Source: Ceratotherium simum simum
Taxonomy: Eukaryota > Chordata > Mammalia > Perissodactyla > Rhinocerotidae
Direction of reading: 5' to 3'
Assembly: GCF_000283155.1 (NCBI RefSeq)
Contig: NW_004454216.1
Coordinates: forward strand, 8,303,785 to 8,367,784
Length of the DNA stretch: 64,000 nucleotides
A program made the translations under genes and the position numbers. Below, piece by piece: positions 12,215-25,949 of the stretch. The notes beneath the pieces were generated by a model. It did no database searches and was not told where the DNA came from. It was given only the letters and a program-made list of their open reading frames with translations. How positions within the stretch are numbered: position 1 is the stretch's first letter; each line of letters opens with the position of its first letter.

Positions 12215-12595
12215 AAGATAAACTGAGGCATATTAAACATTTTGTGTTTGAGCAAAAACTGATTCAAATCAGGCAGCATCCAATCTAGCAGATAGAAAGG
12301 AGCTCTGAGCAGCTGCACAAAATGAAAGACTTTTATAGTCAGAAGGCAGTAGGAACAAGGAAGCTATACTAGGCAAAAAAGCAGGTTGGTTCTTGTAAGA
12401 TTACTTTCCTGTAGGAAATGGCAGGGGTCTATAGGCAGATGACCTAATTAGTGTTGATCTGGTGATTCCTGATTGACTCTAAGATTCCATCTCTGGGAGA
12501 GCCAAAACTGTAATTAGGTTAGGTCTTGGTTTGGTGATGTGGGGCTTAGTGACTCCATTTTGGGCCTGTTATCTTGTTTTTAACATCGTATAAAC
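12215..12595 (-). mobile_element. Possible solo LTR fossil (endogenous retrovirus-like)
   Basis: On the - strand a promoter-like ACTATAAAAG (12330-12337) lies inside a 380-base block with LTR-like composition (GGCAGCATCCAATCTAGC, GACTCCATTTTGGGCC). I do not see clear TG...CA ends or a duplication, and the family is not assigned. Confidence 0.35.
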
Positions 12596-12599
12596 TCTT

Positions 12600-15500
12600 T
12601 GTCAACCATGAAATGATGTAAAAATGATGATTTACGCAGATCTGACAGTATGCTACATGCAAATATTTTTTGTAGAAGTAAATTCAATATATTTTTTCAA
12701 GGTAAAGAAAGTACTTTAACAATGAGTGAGAAAATAATTGCTTTTCAAAAGAAACCCATACTCTGAAGAAGGCTTTCTGAAAATGATGCTTCCATTAATA
12801 AGTGGTTTTGTTACTGAAAATGCTTTCACGTTATCAGGTATTATTCTTTCTCTAGTCACCTACAAAATTTGAAAATAGAATTTTCTGAACTATTTATGAA
12901 ACCTTCGAAAAAGATTCAGTGTAGTTTTGACCCATTTGCTTAAAATATATTAAAGTGCAACACCTTGCAATTCATTTGTGAGAAGAATTGACCTCAGGAC
13001 AGGTGGTAATTTTACTAGCTAGTTCCAATAAAAGCTCTTGCATAACTTGTGATGATTTGATTATTTACTCAAACTCTAGCAGCAAGGAAGAGTGAATGGA
13101 GGTGTCCTTCTATACCATTATCCTTTCATTGTTAAACAGCTTTCAACAAGGCAAAACAGAGTCCACCTCTCAATTAGAAAATAATTTTACTGCTACATGT
13201 AATATTTTTTTCCTTTCCTTTTCTCCAAAACCTGACATTTTTCTTCACTGTTCTCTGCCACCACAAGCTATAAGCCACATAGGAAGTATGACCACAACCG
13301 GTCATATTGTTTGCTCCCAAACAGGAAGTTTTGGCCACAACCGTATGAGCGCTTTTCTTTCTGGGACTCCAAGTTGCTGGGGAGTTTGCCTTCAGAAATA
13401 AAAAACTGGCCAGTGTTCAGTTAAAATTGAACACAGAAACAGGGACTCAGATTTTAGGAGTTTCTATGGGTTAATCGCCCAAATGAAAAATATTAAAACT
13501 GAAATTTCATTTAATCTTCATGAGAAAATCAGAGTTGTAACATACTCAAAATTACACACACATACACAGACACACCCTCTTGGAATTAGGAGAAGAAAGG
13601 AAAAATTACATTGCTATATTTTACTATGTCTTTTATTTAGTAGGGTGACAAAAGCCAGCCCAGCAGGTAATCCAGAAACTCCTTCAGTTTCTAGAAAAAT
13701 TGCTCCTAGTCCACCTTTCTCTGGAGAATCATGCCTACAGGTTGCAGCTGCAATGAATGCCAAACCTTCTGACTTATGGGCTATTCTGACTACTGCCCCA
13801 CTTACCTCCAACTTTCCCCCAGGCCCAACACTACATCTAAGCAGAACACTGAAGAGGGGAGAATGAAATATCTCAGTTAGGATTAGGTTCATCTGAGAAT
13901 AACATTGACCACTCCTTTCCCTCCCCCCTCCCCCCCACACAAAGTGCCTTAAAAAAATGTCATTCTCTCATATAAAATAATTTCAGAGACATTAAGTCCA
14001 GGAATGATGGCAACCTCACAGTCATCAAAGAACCAGCGTTTTTCCAAGGTTCTGCTCCAACATGCTTAGGGAGTGGTCCTTGTTCTCATGGCTTAAGGCG
14101 GTTGCTGGAGCTCCAACCATCACATCAGCAAGATGGAGGAAGGGCAAAGAAGAGCTTCTCAGTCTTTAAGGAGAACTCCTGAAATGTCACACAATACTTC
14201 CACTTACAGCATATGGGCCAAAATTAATCACACAGTTAGCTCTAACTGAAAGGCAGAATGAGCATATATATTTTTTGCTACATTCCAAGCTAAAATATGG
14301 GTTTCTTATTACTAAAGAAGAGGAGAATAAATATTGAAAGGCAACAATCATCTCTGTCGTACCTCTTATTCTTCTGTTTAATCCTTTCATATTTTATAAA
14401 AACAGAAAAACCCATCTCAAACATGTAAAGGGGACCCTTTTGTGCTATGGAATCTAATTCCTTTTGTTCCATTTCCTAAAGAATTTTGAGTTATTGGCCT
14501 GGAAACCAAACTGCAGAGGGCTAGACTTCCATGACAGTGGGTACTCAATGTAACTCACATCTTTACTCCAATCCAAAGGCCAATGATTCCTCCAACCATT
14601 TTGTTTACTAATGATTCCACTCCTCTATTTTGTTATTAATAGCCATAGAAACCGGATAATCTCAAATATATTCAGATTCACAACATGTACTCAGAAGGCT
14701 GGAATTCTAAGCAGTGCAACTCAAAGTTTGAATTACTATTTTTTTAAAAAAGGAATGAAATTGTAGGGCCTATACCACCCAATATTTCCAAATTTCTAGA
14801 TATTAAGGCATTGTGAAATTCCAGCTACTTGATAATTGACCAATTATCTCTTTATATAGATGTTTTAGCCTCATTTTTTAAAAAATAATACTTTCTTCTG
14901 GTCAAATTCCACATTTTGGAAAAATCATCTTCTTAGTATTCCAGGCTTTGTAAGGATTTTGAGAGCTATGTATAATGTCTATCATCTCTCATTTAATACT
15001 TATTAAATTTACTTCATTATTGTTGCTAACTTCCTAATTTATCTTCTTAGTATTTTTTAGCATTATCTTAAAATTGTGGGACTTCTTCTCAACATTTCTA
15101 GAAGAATTCCTGATAGTGGAGGGCATATATGCATGAATAAACATGTATCTCCTATTTTGATCCCTCCAAAAGATCTTTGTGCCAGGAAGAGATGGAGAGA
15201 GCGTGAAGATTTGTAGGAAATCTCAATACTAGGCTGTACTCAAGTGTTGCCCTTACTTGTAGTTTGTACACAATGTTTCTGATGTGGCCAGCTGGTCAAA
15301 GAAATGTGCAGTGTTCTGGGCATGGTCTTTGCAAGATGTTTTCTTAACCTACATTTTAGTTATTGAAATAGCTAGAGGAGTTAAAATTAATTTATTATAT
15401 TTATATAAGATTTATTTATACCTTTCAACTGGTCCTCAGGCATTTTCTGGTTTATTCCTCATCAATTGAAGGTGTCAGTATTGTTCCAATGGTGTTGGCC

Positions 15501-17320
15501 TTCTGGTTTTGTTTTATCTCTTCTCTTTCACTTATTCTGATTAATACCCCCATTTCAGAAGAAGAATACAGCAAAAAAGAGAGCCAGAAGCACATAGAAA
15601 ATAAGAGAGAATGACAGAGGTTATAGGGAGTAAAAGCTGTCATATGACATTAGTTAGGCAACTAATTCCTTCAAATCATTACGCACTCACTGGGTATATC
15701 TTGCCAAAACCTGAAAGGTAAACTTCCTCTGGGTAAACCAGCTAGGGTTATACGTGCTTAGAGCAGAAGGAGGCAGTACATAGCTATTATGGAGGGAAAT
15801 TCCAGTGGCAGAAGGGGACTAAAGGAGTTTACAGACGGGCAGTAATGACTGGAAGTAGGCCAGAGCTCCACCAAGACCAGAACCAGACAACCAGTGGATG
15901 ATGTTAAACCTGATGACCAAGAAATGATAGTTAACACCAAGGTGTGTGAAAGTTGTAAATCCTGAGAGGTCAGGACTAAGGACTATGGCAAATAAAGGAA
16001 ACTGCTCATCGCAGGCAGGCAGACGTGGCAGGGAGATAGGCAGAGGTGGCAGGGAGATGGACAGAGCTTTAGAGGCATTTGCAAGGACCACTTCTCTGCT
16101 TTGTGGTTCTTGAAGGATATTAATGCGTGTGGACCTCAGAACTCTGCCAACCAACTGAAAGTGTGGATATAGGGTCCCATCAAAGAAAAGACTACTTACT
16201 TTCCTATCTTCAGAAAAGGAACTTCTGTTCTTATTTAAATTGATGCAATTATTCAGAAAACTCTATTTAGAAGGTGTGTTTTAAATTTTTTACAGTTGGC
16301 ATTTCAATGTCCCAAACTCCTTTTGCAGGTGTCTCTTTTAAGGGGGCCTTTGCTGTAAAAGTGCTTGGCAACAAATTTGAAGTGAGACCTGAAGACAGTT
16401 GTAAGAAGACATGAGATGATGTTCTTTCAATAATCAGGGTTTTTTGAAAAATTTGGATTCACATAAATATTTTGCATTGCAAGAGGAGCCACCGGAACAG
16501 AAATTTCTACAAAAGATTCTTTATGATGTCAGTTTTGGATCATATTTTGAGAGTAATGGTTCCGTCCAAGGATGATTAGATGTTGCTAATCTGCCATATT
16601 TTTAAAAGCTGTCTTTAAATCCATATCACAATGGTGGGAACATGCTATGGATACCAAGCAGGACTTGTGGGAATGGCATTAAAGCACAAAGCTTTGGCCT
16701 TAAGTTCTCTATTGATCCAATATGCTTTGTGAAAGACTGACTGCTTACCAGTAGTTTAGTAATTGATGTCTGCACAAAAAGAAAAACACATTGTGACTAA
16801 AGGCACAGTAAGCACTAAAGATGCAAATTAGATGATGGATAGTAAACGTAGATTGAGGTAGATTTGTAAAATAACGGAATAAACTGGACTCACTCTTAGA
16901 AATCATGTTGAAACACATTACCTTTCAAAGGAAGTATTTTCAGACTTTCCTTCCCAAATGGATGTTGAGAAGAATTAAAAGAAACATTTTGATCTTATGA
17001 CAAAAAGAAAACAAATATATTAAATAATAATAATCAGAGACTATTCAATTCTCAGTTTTGCATGCTTGTGTTAACCAAACACAAAATTTCAAGCCCAATG
17101 CCTTGACCACCAACCATCATATGAAACACTATGAAAAAAGATTTATAAAAATCCAGAGTTAAAGTTTTCCCTTTTGACTCCAGATATGAAGAATGTGTGT
17201 TGTTAAATCAGAAGAAAATCTTTCCCCAAATTTCACAGAAAGAGAAAGAAGAAGACTTGGACAATTCAATGACAAATTTTTCGTTTGAATTTTAATAGAT
17301 ATAAAGTAACCTATGCTCAG
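12600..17320. other. Intergenic, no gene recognised
   Basis: 4.7 kb of mostly AT-rich DNA. Small items only: a CA-rich patch at 13555-13577, C-rich runs at 13921-13937, and a 21-base tandem duplication at 16025-16066. A relic-like AT-rich block at 12690-13000 could not be matched to any family. Confidence 0.45.
16025..16066. repeat. 21-base tandem duplication
   Basis: GTGGCAGGGAGATAGGCAGA(G) is followed directly by GTGGCAGGGAGATGGACAGA(G), with two differences. Confidence 0.9.
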
Positions 17321-17324
17321 AAAT

Positions 17325-17435
17325 AAAAGCAATAATGTCTTCCTTTGTAAAATAGAGGTGACAATAATACCTACCTCATCAGGTGATTCACCTAAATAAA
17401 GTCCTGGCATGAGGAGATTGCTCGATATATGTTCA
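17325..17435 (+). mobile_element. MIR SINE fragment
   Basis: TCTTCCTTTGTAAAATAGAG, GACAATAATACCTACCTCAT, AAGTCCTGGCATGAGGAG follow the 3' half of MIR. Confidence 0.75.
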
Positions 17436-17834
17436 TTTCTCTCTTGGAAGACAATGATCAAAATGTAACTATGAATATTCCTTTGGATGACTTAGGACAA
17501 AATAAATTGTGGTGAGAATTTAATTATTTTTCACCTTAGATCAAAAGCAGAGAACTACAGTAGAGGTAAAGAAATGTTTAGAAAATTATTTCCTCCCATC
17601 CAAGTGTGTACCCCCATCCACCCTCACACAATGATACTACTGGACTTGGCAATAGTGACTAATACACTATCCACTATTTTGTAACTCTGATGTCTGTAAT
17701 TAACAGAAATAAATATTTAAGAGTTAAGATAACTCTGGAAAATTTCTTTCCTTTTATAGAATTATAAAGAAATTAAGGGTAAAAAAAACAACAAAAGAAA
17801 GACAACTTAAAGCACTTCATGGGAGGCTGATGGT

Positions 17835-18000
17835 GTGATGGAAAACACATGATATCTATAATCACAAGATTTGTCTTTCAAGTCCAGCTACTCATATAAG
17901 CACTGTGTGCCCTGGAGACTATATTTCCTTGCCTGTGAAATGGAGATGATACCTGCTGTGAAACTAACATAATACATTTGGAATATTCAGCCCATGGCTT
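17835..18000 (+). mobile_element. MIR SINE fragment
   Basis: AAGTCCAGCTACTCATATAA..., TTCCTTGCCTGTGAAATGGA, GATGATACCTGCTGTGAA follow the MIR core. Confidence 0.7.
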
Positions 18001-18004
18001 GTCT

Positions 18005-18175
18005 CACAGTATTCACTCATTTATTCAAGGAAATATTTAAAGAGTTTTTACACTGTGTCTGGCAGTGTGTTAGGCACTGAAAATACAGTAGTGAAAAAAT
18101 AGACATGGTTCCTGCTCTCCAGCTTAACAATATGGCAGAAGAGGCAGACATTAAGAATGACACAAATAATAGTTT
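18005..18175 (-). mobile_element. L2 LINE 3' end, antisense
   Basis: Reverse of the L2 tail: ATTCACTCATTTATTCAAGG, GTGTCTGGCAGTGTGTTAGG, CACTGAAAATACAGTAGTGA, GGTTCCTGCTCTCCAGCTTA. Confidence 0.8.
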
Positions 18176-18359
18176 GATAAATAAGTAAAAGTTAATTCCT
18201 ACTAAAAATTAATTCCCTTTCTCTTCTCCTCATTTGTAATGAAGAGAACACCTGTTCTTTCTACTTTCACTTATGAGAATTAAATGAATTAATGAATGTG
18301 AATTCTTTTTGGAAATTCTAAAGCTCTCTACAAACGTAATGCTATATTTGTAACAAAAA

Positions 18360-18935
18360 TGTATCAAGCACATGCTAGTTGCAAGGCCCAGGCCCTAGGG
18401 AAAGTACAAAGATTAACTGGACACAGGTCTGTCTGCCCTGCTGGGGAAAGGTCAGACAAGTGGCCGTTGTGAGCCATAATTCCAGGCACAATGTACCAAA
18501 AGGTGCTTTGAGACAGAGGGGGGAAAGCAATTGGCTATTTGGAGGAGGCAGAGATGGGCTCACCTGGGAGGGCTCAGGGAAGACTTTATGGACCAGATGC
18601 ATTAGAACTGGTCTTGACAGTTAGGGGGCATATGGACTTGAGGAGATAAGGAAACAGACTAAGCAAAAACACAAAAGTGGAAGAATGGGCAACAAAGAAA
18701 TAGTACGTGGTGCCTTTTGGCTAGATTGAAGGAGGCATTAATGCTAGTAGTTGGCAGTAAGAGCTTGGACAAGCAGTTTGAGATCAGATCATAAAGGACT
18801 TTGAGTGCCAGCCTAAAGAGTGTGACCTGTATTTTTGACAGCTGCAAGCTATTGAATTTGAGCAAGACAATAACACAACTGGAGTTGGGAGTCAGGAAGA
18901 GTAATCCTACAACAGTGTGTCAGATGGATCGTTAT
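18360..18935 (-). mobile_element. Probable further L2-like fossil
   Basis: Decayed text of the type seen upstream of reversed L2 tails: GGGAAGACTTTATGGACCAG, AAGGACTTTGAGTGCCAGCC, AGCTATTGAATTTGAGCAAG. The family is uncertain, and the open frames on both strands are remnants. Confidence 0.4.
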
Positions 18936-18939
18936 GATG

Positions 18940-21900
18940 CTGAAGGGCCTGGAGAGAGAGCTTTTCAAGTCTTATAGTTTGGTGCCCTTGAAATCCAGGG
19001 TCCTGAAGCCGTCTGGGTAGGAGTGGTCTAGGGAACTCGAAGTATTTTTGTATTTCATGGTACTGAGACATGTAGAAAATAAACTTCCTCCTCTGAATAA
19101 TATGGAACTCATAATATAGATCCAAAGAGCATATATCTTTGGTGAAAATAAAGTACTCTTTGTAACCATCTCTCTCATTTGCCTTTGCATGGGCCACATT
19201 ACCTAAAATCTCCTATCATAAACATAGGGTAGAGAGACACCAGGAGGTAAAAACAATTGTTCTAAAAACTAAGCTGCTCTGACTCACCATTCTCAAAGGT
19301 AAACACCAGACCCTCTGCCTGCTTCACACCCACTCAGGTCTGTGACTTGAGCATTCAGTAATGGCTGACTAGAGCAGCTTAGTGAAATATCCCTGCTTCT
19401 GGAACTCCCATGGGCTGTGTGCACAGAACAAGCTGACCCTGACTCCCTTCCTCCCCACCCATGAGCCACCCAGAGCCAAAACAGCTGTGGGAGATGAGTG
19501 GCAGCTGGTCAGCCAATCAACAGGCAGTTGACAGATGACAGGCTCCATTTGTGACCCTACAGAGGTGGTGGAGGAAGCCAGGTTGCCCTGTCCAGCTGGG
19601 TTCAGAAACTCTCCACTGAAAGAGAATAACAGATGTTCATTTAAAAAAAAAAACCAACTACAGACCCAAAACATAATTTTACTACACAAATACATGCCAG
19701 TGAATATTTGGAGAATAAGAACATTTTTTGCCAGCCCTCACAGGGCGTCTGGAAGACATAGACAGAGAAGGGTCTACATATTTCTGATCTCTGTCACATT
19801 TCCACAATGCACTCCAGGGAGTGTGAGACACTGTCTTGGTATGTCCCACGGAGGAGCTCTCAGCGCTTGTGCTGGGTTTGTTTAGAGCCAGGGGCAAACA
19901 TGGGACTGGGCTTCCTACTCCTGAGGCAAGGAGAACTAATTAAGCAGGAGCAAGAGAGGGAGCTGAAGACTTTGTCCTATTACTTCATGTAAAATGTATC
20001 ACATTAAATAAACACGTTTGGCATGAATTTGCCAACATAGAGGAAAACGACACTAAGCCATCAGATAAGCTTTTAAAGAATTCAAAGTCCAGGATTTAAA
20101 ATTATCTTCATCCAAATAAGCAACCAGCAACTAGGGTTGGGCCCTCAGAGAGGAACGGATTATGTAATAAAGGGAGGCAGCCAGAGGTTAAGCCCTTTCT
20201 CCCAAGGATGAGCAAGGAAGTGAAAAACTGCCATAAAGGAGAATGTTCTACCTCAGGGCCTACTCTTCAAAAGCTTCACCTTGCTGCATTGGCCAAAAGG
20301 CCAGTGTGATTATGGCCAAGGTGGGAGGTCATGAGCTCTGTAAAGGGCAAGGAAGGTGCCAGAAAGGTCTTGAAAGGCTTTTTGGTCTGCTCTTTGGGCT
20401 CTAGTCTACACTGGTGGCTCTGTCTTATCTGAAACTGGCTCCAAAGTCTTCCTAGCTCAATTCTGAAAAGACCTAAACCTCCTCCCCAGTACCGGGATTT
20501 CCTGACCATCCAAATCTCTCCTGGGGCATTACTCTGTATTTAGGAAAGGACCAAATTGGCTTCCAGTAAACTGGACCTTGTGCCTGTCCAGGGCAGTCTT
20601 CCTTGGTAATTTACTGTTAAGGTGGAGCCTTCAGTAGAGTTAAGTTTACTTTAAGAACACTAAGTGATAACTGTAAGGATTATGGGAGTAGAAATGGACT
20701 CTAACAGGCATTCAGACTGATGTGCTGGACACTAGAGGTAGGTCAAGAGGCCACAGCAGGGTTCATAGAACAGAGGTCACAGGCAAAGCTGGGTCAGACC
20801 TAGTTCCGGAGTAAATACCTGAGTCTAGAGATCTTGAATCATTTAAAAATATGACCCATAGTCACCCATAATTGCATTCAGTGACTGACATCCCGGGGGA
20901 TGCTTTCCACCTTGCATTAACTGTTTTCAATATAATTAATTAATGGAATTATTTTAGATTTCTAAAGAAGCTTCTGACACAAGAGTCTTAGACTTTTCTC
21001 TTTTAGGTTGACATACAGCTGCCACCCCTGCTGTGGATTTGTGTAGGGTGGGAAAGTTTAAATAACATCTTAAAAATTATTAATGCAATGCATCTCGTTT
21101 TACATGTTTGTTTTCAGATTGTTTTAAGGAGCTCCCTTTGGAAGTACAAGAGGTCCTTGTTACTCAACAAAAATTTTATCCTGAGAGAAGGCCACCAAAA
21201 TCAATCCATCTTAACAGCTACCAAATGTCATAGCAAATAGTTTAAAGTTTGTTTGCAACCTTATCTTGAAATCTGAGAGAAAAATACGTACTTTATTTTA
21301 TTTTAGATTTAACAAATTCAGTTGTAATTGCAAATGTGCACTAAATTCTTAGGATGATGAAACATAGATTCAGCTGTTGATTTGGGGGAAAGTAAAATTT
21401 TCCCAAGAAAATTGCATAACATGACCTAGTACCTGTCACTCACATTTGGGCTCTTACGGCACAGTCCCAATGAGGATCACATTTTTAAGCTTATTCAATG
21501 GCTTTTCAATGGCTTAATTGATTTTCTGAAAGAATTATTTTAGTCTGTTGATATCCAAATAATTTTCATTTGAAGAACCAAGAATTTTTCCGTTCTTGTT
21601 GATTTTCTCTTCTGCTAGATCCATTTGTTAACATCTTTGCATGTGGTTTCAGCAGTTCTTCACCATTTCTTGTTAGATGAAAGTGCTAATTGATGGGCAA
21701 AGTTGTTACATGGAGAAGAATGTTTGGGAACTAACTTTCTAAGGGGACAGTCCATTTTTTTGTGTTATGATGACACTTGCTTCTCTGCCTTGTGCCTTTA
21801 GATGACAACTCTGATAACAGATATTTCATGCAAATTTTTTTTCCTCAAAAGGAGGCCAGGGCAATTATTACATCAATTCATACATAGTAATTATGGAAAC

Positions 21901-22330
21901 CATAGACTCCCAGAATCTTCGAGGCTAGACACTCACCTGGGTTAGCCACTCACCTACTGTTCAAATTCTCTGCTAAGGAACCCCCATTTTAACACCTTCT
22001 TCAACAGGAAGCTTAGTGCTTCCCCAGGCATCTCTCTTCATCTTCAAACAGCTCTGATATTTATAACATTTTCCTTATAGTAACCTGAAATATTATCTAA
22101 TATTTGAGCATATGAAAGTACAGCTGTCAGGATGCTGGGAAAACACTGTGGGGAAAAGGGAGGAAAAAAATCAACTGGGTTTTTTTTTCCATTGAGGTAA
22201 TTGAGTTTGAATAGTTGAGTAAACCTTTAACTGGCTCTATTGCAATTGAAAACACAGGAAAGAAATTGGTTCTTTTCGGCTTTAGTCCGATTGTCACGCT
22301 CTGAATATTTATGGAACGAATAGTTCCAAA
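18940..22330. other. Intergenic, nothing recognised
   Basis: No supported gene or classified repeat. A local duplication TTCAATGGCTT x2 is near 21494. The parts 20880-21700 and 22180-22330 are AT-rich and low in obvious repeats, so they could include conserved non-coding DNA, which cannot be judged from one sequence. Confidence 0.45.
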
Positions 22331-22576
22331 TCTCTAAGTACTTGTGTCATTTCAACAAACTGGGTGAATATTATTCATTTGACATAATAAAATATTTGTT
22401 TTCAAAAAAACTCTTAAAAATAACCTCTGTATTTAAAATATTGTTTTATGCTATATTTCTATCTATAAAAACTTACTCGTACAGAAATCTTGATTATTTA
22501 GACACACTAGCTCACCATCAGTAGGTATGCATGTGTCACGTTTTAATACCCATCTATTTGGGGACAACATTAAATG

Positions 22577-22656
22577 AAAAATAAAATTAAAGCCACAGTC
22601 TGTTAAAAATAAAATAAATTATTTTATTTCTAAAAATAAAATTAAAACTACAATCT
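22577..22656. repeat. AT-rich 25-base direct repeat
   Basis: Copies at 22577-22601 and 22632-22656 differ at 3 of 25 positions (AAAAATAAAATTAAA followed by GCCACAGTCT or ACTACAATCT). Between them is an A/T palindrome-like stretch. Confidence 0.85.
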
Positions 22657-22659
22657 TCG

Positions 22660-23685
22660 TCCTGCCTTTTTTCCTTTTTAAGTTTTAAGTATAGCCAGGT
22701 TAATTTAGGTCCAATATGGTAAAAACAAATTCTTTCCATCTTATTCCAAGTTTACACTCAGGCAAACTTTTTTATAACCAAGTTGTTAAAACCCTTAATT
22801 AATGGAATCACTGCTCCTCGATTTCCAAATCATGCAATTGTGCTGCTCTTTAATTGGAAGCAGAGGCTGTGGGGCTCTGCTTTCCCTTCATATGTGGGGA
22901 TGTTCACTATTTGATGTACCTGTGAGATGTGTCTAGGGTGTTTCACAGTTCTGGTGCATTTTGTGTAGCTCACACACACCATTAAGCTATTTTCTCCTGA
23001 AGACCATGGCCCTGAGGCCTTGCATTCCTCTTGCTCCTCCAAGGCATCCTCTACATCACACTCATCTGTTGGTTAGAGTTCAAAACCTTCTTGCAGGAGG
23101 AAATCTCAGGGTGTGAAGCTCCGCTCAGGTATTATATCGCAGGCATACAGTCTCATTACTCCTTTCAGCTTGATCCAACCTCACACCATTACCAGGTTTC
23201 CATGGTTATCACTAGGATCAGTGCCTATTTCCCAGTTGACTTCTAGGCCAGGGGAGCCTTGGGTTTTCTCTCTGAAGTTCTCTGTTCATTGTTGAGGAAT
23301 TTGCAGCACAAATGAAGCGTTGATGTTTTATGAATATATAGTGATGGCCATTTGGGGGCTAGATTGGAGAGATGAGTCTGGCGGTGAGAAGACCATTTGG
23401 AAGACTTTTGAAGACATAGAGGTGAAAGCCAACAGGAGACAAGAAGTGTAAACACTGCTGATTTCATGCCAGATTGTACAAAATACTTAATAAGTGAATC
23501 TCTTCCAATGTTTAATCATTTCTCTTTGTGTTTGGTGCTTAGCACCTCTGTCTGACCGTTTTCCTATGTTGTTTCACTAGCCTTTTGCCTTTGGCTGGAA
23601 GTCTGAGTTTATGATTACTCTTGTGCAGCCACCATTCCTCCACCATTCGCTGAAGATAGCATTGTGTAGGCACATTCATACATTA
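22660..23685. other. Intergenic, nothing recognised
   Basis: Short open frames on both strands, with no domain and no named repeat. Confidence 0.45.
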
Positions 23686-23689
23686 AAAA

Positions 23690-23935
23690 TAACCATTCAC
23701 AGGTCAATTCATAGAGACAGAGAGTAGAAGAGTGGTTATCAGGGACTGAGGAAAGAGGTGAACAGGGAGTTGTTATTTAGTAGGTACAGAGTTTCAATTT
23801 GGAATAATGAAAGAGCTCTGGAGATTGATGGCTGCACAACATTGTGAATGCACTTAACGCCACTGAGCTATACACTTAACATTTGTTAAAATGTTAAGTG
23901 TTATGCATATTTTACCACAATAAACAAAAAAAAAA
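23690..23935 (+). mobile_element. L1 LINE 3' end fragment
   Basis: L1 3' UTR pattern: AGAAGAGTGGTTATCAGGGA, GGCTGCACAACATTGTGAAT, CCACTGAGCTATACACTTAA and an A-rich end at 23923-23934. Contains a perfect 12-bp-arm palindrome (23873-23900). Confidence 0.8.
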
Positions 23936-24127
23936 GATGGAGAACTTCTGGAGCAAACCAGTCCAGAATCTTCCCCCACTTCGTAACATTTTATTTGTGT
24001 GAGCTGACAAATTCCCTATTGTTTACAGCAGTTAGCTGTGGATTTTCTGTTATTTGAACCATGAAACACTCTAATGAAAATCACTATTAGAAAAAAAATT
24101 AGCCCTATTATTTATACAAAAAAATAA

Positions 24128-24245
24128 TCATTCACATTTTTATAAATGAAGAAACTGAGGTTCAGGGAGGATGACAATTTTCCTAAGTTACACAATTAGT
24201 GAGCAGTAAATTATTGAGCAAATTCGTGCTGCCTTCTCATAGGCA
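24128..24245 (-). mobile_element. MIR SINE fragment, antisense
   Basis: TATAAATGAAGAAACTGAGG, TTCAGGGAGGATGACAATTT and TTACACAATTAGTGAGCAG are the reversed MIR core. Confidence 0.8.
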
Positions 24246-24249
24246 AAAC

Positions 24250-25090
24250 GAATCTTATCCAATGAATGAATGAAATCTCCAAATATGGGAACAGTTCTCC
24301 AACCAGAAATTTTTTTTCAATCTAAGTTGTTTCCCTTGTTTTTCATGCAGTTACTTACTAACATTTATTTATATTGACTCTGAATTTTCCCAATAGTTAA
24401 TGCTAAGGCTTCTGCCAAAATCCAGCATCACAAATTATTTGTAAAGGGACCACATGTCTTTATTTTCCATACTTAACTTTTAAATAAAAATAACATTTAA
24501 AACTTTAGAATGTTACCTGTTAACATACTCAGATGAATTCTGCTTTGAACTTTTTAACTCACTTTTGAAGACCACATTGTATTTGATCTTTATTCTGGAA
24601 TTTTCGCAACAGGCTTCGGTTAAAAGCATTTAAGTTCTAACAATACAGTTTTTAAACAGCCTTTCTGAGATGTGATTACAAACTAATGTGACCATTTGTT
24701 TTTTTAAAATAGCAGAATTCAAATTAGTATTATTGACTTCAAAGCAGACATTTTGGGAAACTGTAGATAGTAATGTTTCAATTATTCATTCATTGAAACA
24801 CATGTTAAGTACTTACTCTATGCAGACACTCAGAGAATTTTTGAAATTCCTTTTTCATATTTCCTCCAAAGCCAGTTAATGAACTGTGCAGGAAACATTA
24901 CTTTAGAGTCATCTATTATTTTGACCCCAACTAGAATTATACAATTTGATCATCTACCTCATTCAATAGACTTGGCTCCTAGAGACTTCAGACTATGACA
25001 AAAGTTCAACTCTGACTTCAAAGGTTGAAGAATCAACAAAGTTGATGATATGCCAAAGATTCCTTTACATGCAGCATATAACGACTTTGA
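24250..25090. other. Intergenic, nothing firm
   Basis: AT-rich. A short reversed L2-tail-like piece (ATTCATTCATTGAAACACAT, GTACTTACTCTATGCAGACA) is near 24782-24835. Confidence 0.45.
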
Positions 25091-25094
25091 CACG

Positions 25095-25320
25095 GGTAGC
25101 CCTTGGGAATGTCTGATCGCCCCATCTTAAATAGTACTTTTCTTCCTTCATTCCGGTTACCTTTCCCTGCAGTGTTTTTCTTGAGAGTGCTTATCTCTCA
25201 CCAACAGAATGTGAGTTCCACGAGAGCAGACTTTTGTCTGTTGCTATATTCGCAACACAGGAATAATGTCCTACAGATAAAAGGTGCTCCATGAACGGTT
25301 TTTGAATGAATGAATAAAAT
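25095..25320 (+). mobile_element. L2 LINE 3' end
   Basis: CAACAGAATGTGAGTTCCAC, GAGAGCAGACTTTTGTCTGT, and the tail AAAAGGTGCTCCATGAACGG, TTTTTGAATGAATGAAT are the L2 3' end. Confidence 0.85.
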
Positions 25321-25949
25321 AAAGATTTATATTACTTTATACAAAATATTTTGCCTCGATTTCAAAATTCCACAATTCAATGCAAGTATAAGGTTTAATT
25401 TTGATGATTTACAGTGCTACATCTTCTGCTTCTACTACTATTAGTTAACAAATAGAGATAAACAGACCCTCTGGTCCATTAGGAGTGTAGAATTTTTTCT
25501 TCCGTTCTTTTCCTTAAAATGATGTCATAGTTGGGTTACCTTCCGGAGTTTCCCCATCTCTCCTTTTAACTGTATTTGATTGGTAGAGATTTACAATTTT
25601 TGTACTTTAACTATATGCAGGGTGCTAAGAAGGATGCAAAATAAATGTAAGGCTAATCCATGTTCTCAGATTAAAGACCTGCTTGGAAGAACCAGACCCT
25701 CATTTGAAGTACAAAATGATCAGAACAGTGATGCTGTACAGAATACCTTCTCAGAGAAAGGAGCATGGTTCGTGTTGGAGCTTCTGGGAAAACCCTGTGG
25801 AAGGGACAGGACAGAGCGTGGACACTGAAGAATGAGCTGAATGTGGACACATGTACTAAGGACCCGTGGAAAAAAGGTCAGAGGTAACGTGTGGTTCAAG
25901 CTGTGGGCGAATGAAAGCCACCACGTGCTCCTGCCTTTCTCCCCCTGCA

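Noticed and set aside
12690..13030. Decayed hAT/ZBED-like transposase relic
   Set aside because: A few residues in translation looked suggestive, but frames are broken throughout and no motif was convincing.
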